A DNA stretch of 17,490 bases from JBEHWX01 sp048498995 (lineage in GTDB: Bacteria > Bacteroidota > Ignavibacteria > OLB7). How positions within the stretch are numbered: the first letter of the stretch is position 1; every line of letters starts with the position of its first letter. A model generated the notes under the pieces. It made no database searches. It was given only the letters and a program-made list of their open reading frames with translations, and was not told where the DNA came from. Shown piece by piece: positions 14,860 to 17,490 of the stretch. The DNA lies in contig JBEHWX010000117.1 of NCBI GenBank assembly GCA_048498995.1, positions 1 to 17,490 on the forward strand, written 5' to 3'. The position numbers and the translations under genes are program-made.

Positions 14860-15294
14860 ATGCAGCCACTCTATGATCCCTTCCTCGTGCAGCCGATGCG
14901 TGACGAGTTGACCACCCTGGGCATCCAGGAGCTCCGGACGCCGGAGGAGGTTGACCAGACCCTGCAGCAGGAGAAGGGAACCGTTCTGGTGTTCGTCAAT
15001 TCCGTCTGCGGTTGCGCGGCCGGCTCGGCCCGCCCGGCGATCCGCCTGGCGATGCAGCACGCCACCCTTCCGGACAAAGTCGTGACCGTCTTCGCCGGAC
15101 AGGATCGCGAGGCGACGCAGCAGGCGCGCGGATACTTCCACGGCTATCCCCCCTCGTCCCCCCAGATCGCGCTGATGCGCGACGGCAAGGTGGTGCACAT
15201 GATCCAGCGCCATCACATCGAGGGCCGCACGGCCGAGATGATCGCCGAAAACCTGAAAGATGCCTTCGACGCCTACTGCGGCGTGCAGGCCTGA
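14860..15294 (+). CDS. Bacilliredoxin (BrxA/BrxB, YphP/YqiW family)
   Basis: The 144-residue product equals the usual bacilliredoxin length. The start at 14860 (MQPLYDPFLVQPMRDEL) is preceded by a Shine-Dalgarno AGGAGA (14849-14854). The active-site motif is NSVCGCAAGSARPA at 47-60 with Cys50-Gly-Cys52, followed by VVTVFAGQDREAT (73-85), GYPPSSPQIALMRDGKVVHMIQRHHIEG (97-124) and FDAYC near the C-terminus, all family signatures. In Bacillus these thioredoxin-fold proteins remove bacillithiol from mixed disulfides on proteins, so a bacillithiol-type thiol is implied but not proven for this organism. The gene is monocistronic, ending in a hairpin terminator 17 bases after its stop. Confidence 0.96.
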   Translation: MQPLYDPFLVQPMRDELTTLGIQELRTPEEVDQTLQQEKGTVLVFVNSVCGCAAGSARPAIRLAMQHATLPDKVVTVFAGQDREATQQARGYFHGYPPSSPQIALMRDGKVVHMIQRHHIEGRTAEMIAENLKDAFDAYCGVQA

Positions 15295-15310
15295 TCGCCC
15301 GACGCTCGAG

Positions 15311-15350
15311 CCCACCCGGAACAGTTCCGACCGGATCGTTTCCGGGTGGG
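15311..15350 (+). terminator. Rho-independent terminator of the bacilliredoxin gene
   Basis: A perfect ten-base-pair stem (15311-15320 with 15341-15350) with a 20-base loop is followed by CTTTGTT. It starts 17 bases after the stop codon. The T-rich tail also supplies the -33 element of the next promoter. Confidence 0.85.
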
Positions 15351-15351
15351 C

Positions 15352-15379
15352 TTTGTTGACCTCTCCCGCGCTATATTTG
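15352..15379 (+). promoter_or_regulatory. Bacteroidota-type promoter for ald
   Basis: TTTG at 15352-15355 (-33) and TATATTTG at 15372-15379 (complete TAnnTTTG match) are separated by 16 bases. Transcription would begin near 15386, leaving about 80 bases of leader before the ATG at 15465. Confidence 0.65.
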
Positions 15380-15464
15380 TCCTTTCCACGATCCAGCCAG
15401 GCCCATCCTCTACTGCCGGCCGCGGCTGCGTTTCCCAGATCATTCTCCTCAATACAACGCTACA

Positions 15465-16580
15465 ATGATTATCGGCGTCCCTCGCGAAATCAAGCCGAAC
15501 GAAAACCGTGTCGGCGTGGTGCCCTCAGGTGTGGAACTGCTTGTCAGGAACGGCCACAAAGTTCTGGTCGAGCGCTCGGCCGGCATCGGCTCCGGCTTCC
15601 CGGATGACGAATACGTCCGCGCCGGCGCTACCATCGTCGACTCCCCCGCCGATGTCTACGGCGAGGCGGAGATGATCGTGAAAGTCAAGGAGCCGATCGA
15701 GCCGGAGTACGCGCTGATCCGCCCGGGACAGGTGCTGTTCACCTACTTCCACTTCGCGGCCAGCCGCACCCTCACCGAGGCGATCATCAACAGCAAGGCG
15801 ATCGCCATCGCCTACGAGACCGTCCAGCGCGTCGACCGCTCGCTGCCGCTGCTGATCCCGATGTCCGAGGTCGCCGGCCGCATGGCCCCGCAGGAAGGCG
15901 CCAAGTACCTCGAGAAGACCATGGGTGGACGCGGCGTGCTCCTCGGCGGCATCCCGGGCACCCGCCCGGCAGATGTGATCGTCCTCGGCGGCGGCGTCGT
16001 CGGCACCAACGCGGCGAAGATCGCCGCCGGCTTCGGTGCCCGCGTCACCATCTTCGATCGCGACCTGCATCGCCTTCGCTACCTCGATGACGTGATGCCG
16101 CGCAACGTCATGACCATGATGTCCACCCCGCACTCGATCCGCGAGGCGGTCAAGCAGGCCGACCTGGTGATCGGCGCCGTGCTGATCCCGGGCGCCAAGG
16201 CCCCCTACCTCGTTACCCGCGACATGCTCCCGGAGATGCGCGAGGGCTCGGTGATCGTCGACGTCTCGGTCGACCAGGGTGGCTGCGTCGAGACCTCCCG
16301 TCCGACGACGCACGCCGATCCGACCTATGTGATCGATGGCGTGGTGCACTACGGCGTGGCCAACATGCCGGGCGCCGTGCCCTTCACCTCGACGATCGGT
16401 CTGACCAACGCGACCCTTCCGTACATGATGCAGCTGGCCGATCACGGCTACCGTCAGGCGCTCCGCGACAACCTCGAGCTGCGCCACGGCCTGAACGTGA
16501 TCGACGGCGTGGTCACCTACCCGGGCGTCGCCGAGGCCTTCGGCCTGAACTACACGCCGGTCGAGGAGACCCTGGCGTAA
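15465..16580 (+). CDS. ald: Alanine dehydrogenase
   Basis: The 371-residue cytosolic enzyme has the normal length and complete signature set: MIIGVPREIKPNENRVGVVP at 1-20 with Arg15, IVKVKEP at 71-77 with Lys75 (pyruvate binding), FTYFHFAAS with the catalytic His96, the Rossmann loop VLGGGVVGTNAA at 173-184 followed by acidic Asp198 that selects NAD, and VIVDVSVDQGGCVETSRPT at 263-281 with Asp270. It catalyses the reversible NAD-dependent deamination of L-alanine to pyruvate and ammonia. A small departure is VPFTST at 305-310, where Arg is more usual at the Phe. It has its own promoter about 90-110 bases upstream and a hairpin terminator about 70 bases downstream, so it is a single-gene unit. 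There is no Shine-Dalgarno sequence, a common condition in Bacteroidota. Confidence 0.98.
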   Translation: MIIGVPREIKPNENRVGVVPSGVELLVRNGHKVLVERSAGIGSGFPDDEYVRAGATIVDSPADVYGEAEMIVKVKEPIEPEYALIRPGQVLFTYFHFAASRTLTEAIINSKAIAIAYETVQRVDRSLPLLIPMSEVAGRMAPQEGAKYLEKTMGGRGVLLGGIPGTRPADVIVLGGGVVGTNAAKIAAGFGARVTIFDRDLHRLRYLDDVMPRNVMTMMSTPHSIREAVKQADLVIGAVLIPGAKAPYLVTRDMLPEMREGSVIVDVSVDQGGCVETSRPTTHADPTYVIDGVVHYGVANMPGAVPFTSTIGLTNATLPYMMQLADHGYRQALRDNLELRHGLNVIDGVVTYPGVAEAFGLNYTPVEETLA

Positions 16581-16650
16581 TTCCGCGGTCCCGATTCGTG
16601 TTCGATCCGGTCACTCGGCCGGATCTTCGGGCGCGTCACGATTCGCGCGT

Positions 16651-16676
16651 GAAGGCCGGGAGCCATTCCCGGCCTT
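16651..16676 (+). terminator. Rho-independent terminator of ald
   Basis: A perfect eleven-base-pair stem pairs 16651-16661 with 16667-16676 plus the adjoining base, with a GCCAT loop, followed by GCCGTTTC. A smaller seven-base-pair hairpin (16604-16610 with 16619-16625) lies closer to the ald stop and may assist. Confidence 0.75.
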
Positions 16677-16797
16677 CGCCGTTTCAACCGGACCCGACGT
16701 GATTCCCCCGCCCCTCGATCGGGCGCGACGGATCGCGGACGTTATTCCCAGGGGATTTTCGCCCCCCGAACCGATAGAGCATTTCAGGAGAGCAACG

Positions 16798-17310
16798 ATG
16801 AGCATGATTCCCTTCGAGCAGCTTCCGGACGACGCACGGATCTGGATCTTCAACACGGCCCGGACCATGACGCCCCAGGAGCGCGCCGCCTCGGTCGACG
16901 CGCTCGACCGCTTCATTCACGACTGGGCGGCCCACCGGAAGGATCTCGCCGCCGGATACACCATCAGCCACGATCAGTTCATCATCGTCGGCGTCGATGA
17001 ATCCCGACTCCCTCCCTCCGGCTGCTCGATCGACGCGCTGACCAGATTCCTCCGGGAGCTCGGCGCGCATCTTTCGCTCCCGATCATCGACGCCCCGGAG
17101 GTCTGCTTCCTCCAGGGGAACGACGTGGTATGCGTGGATCGCCCCGCCTTCGGACGGCTGGCCACGCGGGGTGAGGTGAACCTCGATACCGTGGTCTTCA
17201 ACGGCATGGTGGACCGGCTCGGCGCCCTCCGTTCCGGCGCCTGGAGCCTTCCGGCGCGGGACTCCTGGCACCGCCACGCCTTCGATCTGAAGGAGCCGGT
17301 CGGAGCCTGA
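16798..17310 (+). CDS. Conserved Bacteroidota-type protein (often mislabelled ABC transporter ATPase)
   Basis: The ATG at 16798 (MSMIPFEQLPDDARIWIF) is preceded by the Shine-Dalgarno CAGGAG, so it is preferred to the in-frame extension upstream. The 170-residue product follows a family I know from Bacteroidota: an N-terminal FEQLPDxARxWI segment, FIHDWAAHRKDLAAGY near 38-53, DQFIIVGVDE (59-68), SGCSIDALTRFLRELG (74-89), and a C-terminal VNLDTVVFNGMV...SW.RHAF segment. Database copies are often named 'ABC transporter ATPase', but no Walker A, Walker B or ABC signature is present here. The SGCSID segment with a conserved Cys and Ser suggests a functional site, but no role is known. It is separated from ald by a terminator and so is probably transcribed alone. 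Confidence 0.9.
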   Translation: MSMIPFEQLPDDARIWIFNTARTMTPQERAASVDALDRFIHDWAAHRKDLAAGYTISHDQFIIVGVDESRLPPSGCSIDALTRFLRELGAHLSLPIIDAPEVCFLQGNDVVCVDRPAFGRLATRGEVNLDTVVFNGMVDRLGALRSGAWSLPARDSWHRHAFDLKEPVGA

Positions 17311-17373
17311 GATCGCGCCGGCCGTGACGGGTTCCGACGGACGGAGTTCGATGACGTGACTCCGATGGCGCGC

Positions 17374-17490
17374 GCCGCCGCGGATACGCCGCCGCGGATA
17401 CGCCGCCGCGGATACGCCACCGCGGATGCGCCGCCGCGGATACGCCGCCGCGGATACGCCGCCGCGGATACGCCGCCGCGGATACGCCGC
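17374..17490. repeat. 14-bp tandem repeat array running off the right edge
   Basis: Eight head-to-tail copies of GCCGCCGCGGATAC occupy 17374-17485, and a ninth begins at 17486 and is cut by the window end. Seven copies are identical; the fourth (17416-17429) has two changes (GCCACCGCGGATGC). Each unit contains the palindrome CCGCGG. As 14 is not a multiple of three, translation would cycle through a 14-residue pattern every three units; all frames are open in places but there is no sign of a gene. The array begins 63 bases after the preceding stop codon. Confidence 0.95.

Noticed and set aside
14388..14876. Open frames in the ppk1/bacilliredoxin spacer, including an N-terminal extension of PPK1 to 14869
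   Set aside because: The sequences are Arg/Pro/Ser-rich without domain character, and PPK1 homologues start near the chosen ATG.
17374..17490. CRISPR array
   Set aside because: The units are directly adjacent 14-mers with no unique spacers and no cas genes nearby; it is a minisatellite.

Overview
The window is GC-rich DNA with very strong G/C preference at third codon positions. Several features point to the Bacteroidota/Chlorobiota side of bacteria: a C-terminal sorting tail of the type IX secretion (T9SS) kind on a 1313-residue surface protein, two promoters with the Bacteroidota-type TAnnTTTG -7 element, and a 170-residue protein of a family typical of Bacteroidota (usually labelled 'ABC transporter ATPase' without any ATPase motif). 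The high GC suggests a Kapabacteria-, Ignavibacteria- or Rhodothermales-like lineage. That placement is inference.

Layout. At 1-60 (minus) there is probably the first 20 codons of a gene that runs off the window. Bases 207-4040 (plus) carry a compact housekeeping run: a lipoprotein, a Nif3-like metal protein, a COG1579 coiled-coil/zinc-ribbon protein, the RNase P RNA gene (rnpB, about 2526-2957), a small TPR protein, and an orotate phosphoribosyltransferase-like protein whose PRPP loop is degenerate. A convergent DUF2520 Rossmann protein (4092-4985, minus) follows, then a short Thr/Ala/Pro-rich lipoprotein with its own promoter and terminator (5213-5452, plus), then a repeat-bearing spacer (5453-5761).

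Bases 5762-9703 (minus) encode the large secreted protein: signal peptide, IgGFc-binding-like N-terminal region, about six choice-of-anchor-D/ASH repeats and the T9SS tail. Next, on the minus strand, come a fumarylacetoacetate hydrolase family enzyme (9953-10963), a lipoprotein with a possible NTF2-like fold (11061-11489), a YqaA-family membrane protein (11562-12014) and polyphosphate kinase 1 (12197-14371). After a 488-base divergent spacer the plus strand carries a bacilliredoxin (14860-15294), alanine dehydrogenase (15465-16580) and the Bacteroidota-type 170-residue protein (16798-17310). The window ends inside a 14-bp tandem repeat.

Most genes are ordinary core or envelope functions. I see no defence system, CRISPR array, prophage, transposase or tRNA. 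The points most worth a second look are the OPRT paralogue with a lost PRPP loop, the Nif3 protein missing one of its paired metal-ligand histidines, the nif3/COG1579/rnpB linkage, the large T9SS surface protein, and short tandem repeats with the same 14-bp period at three places.
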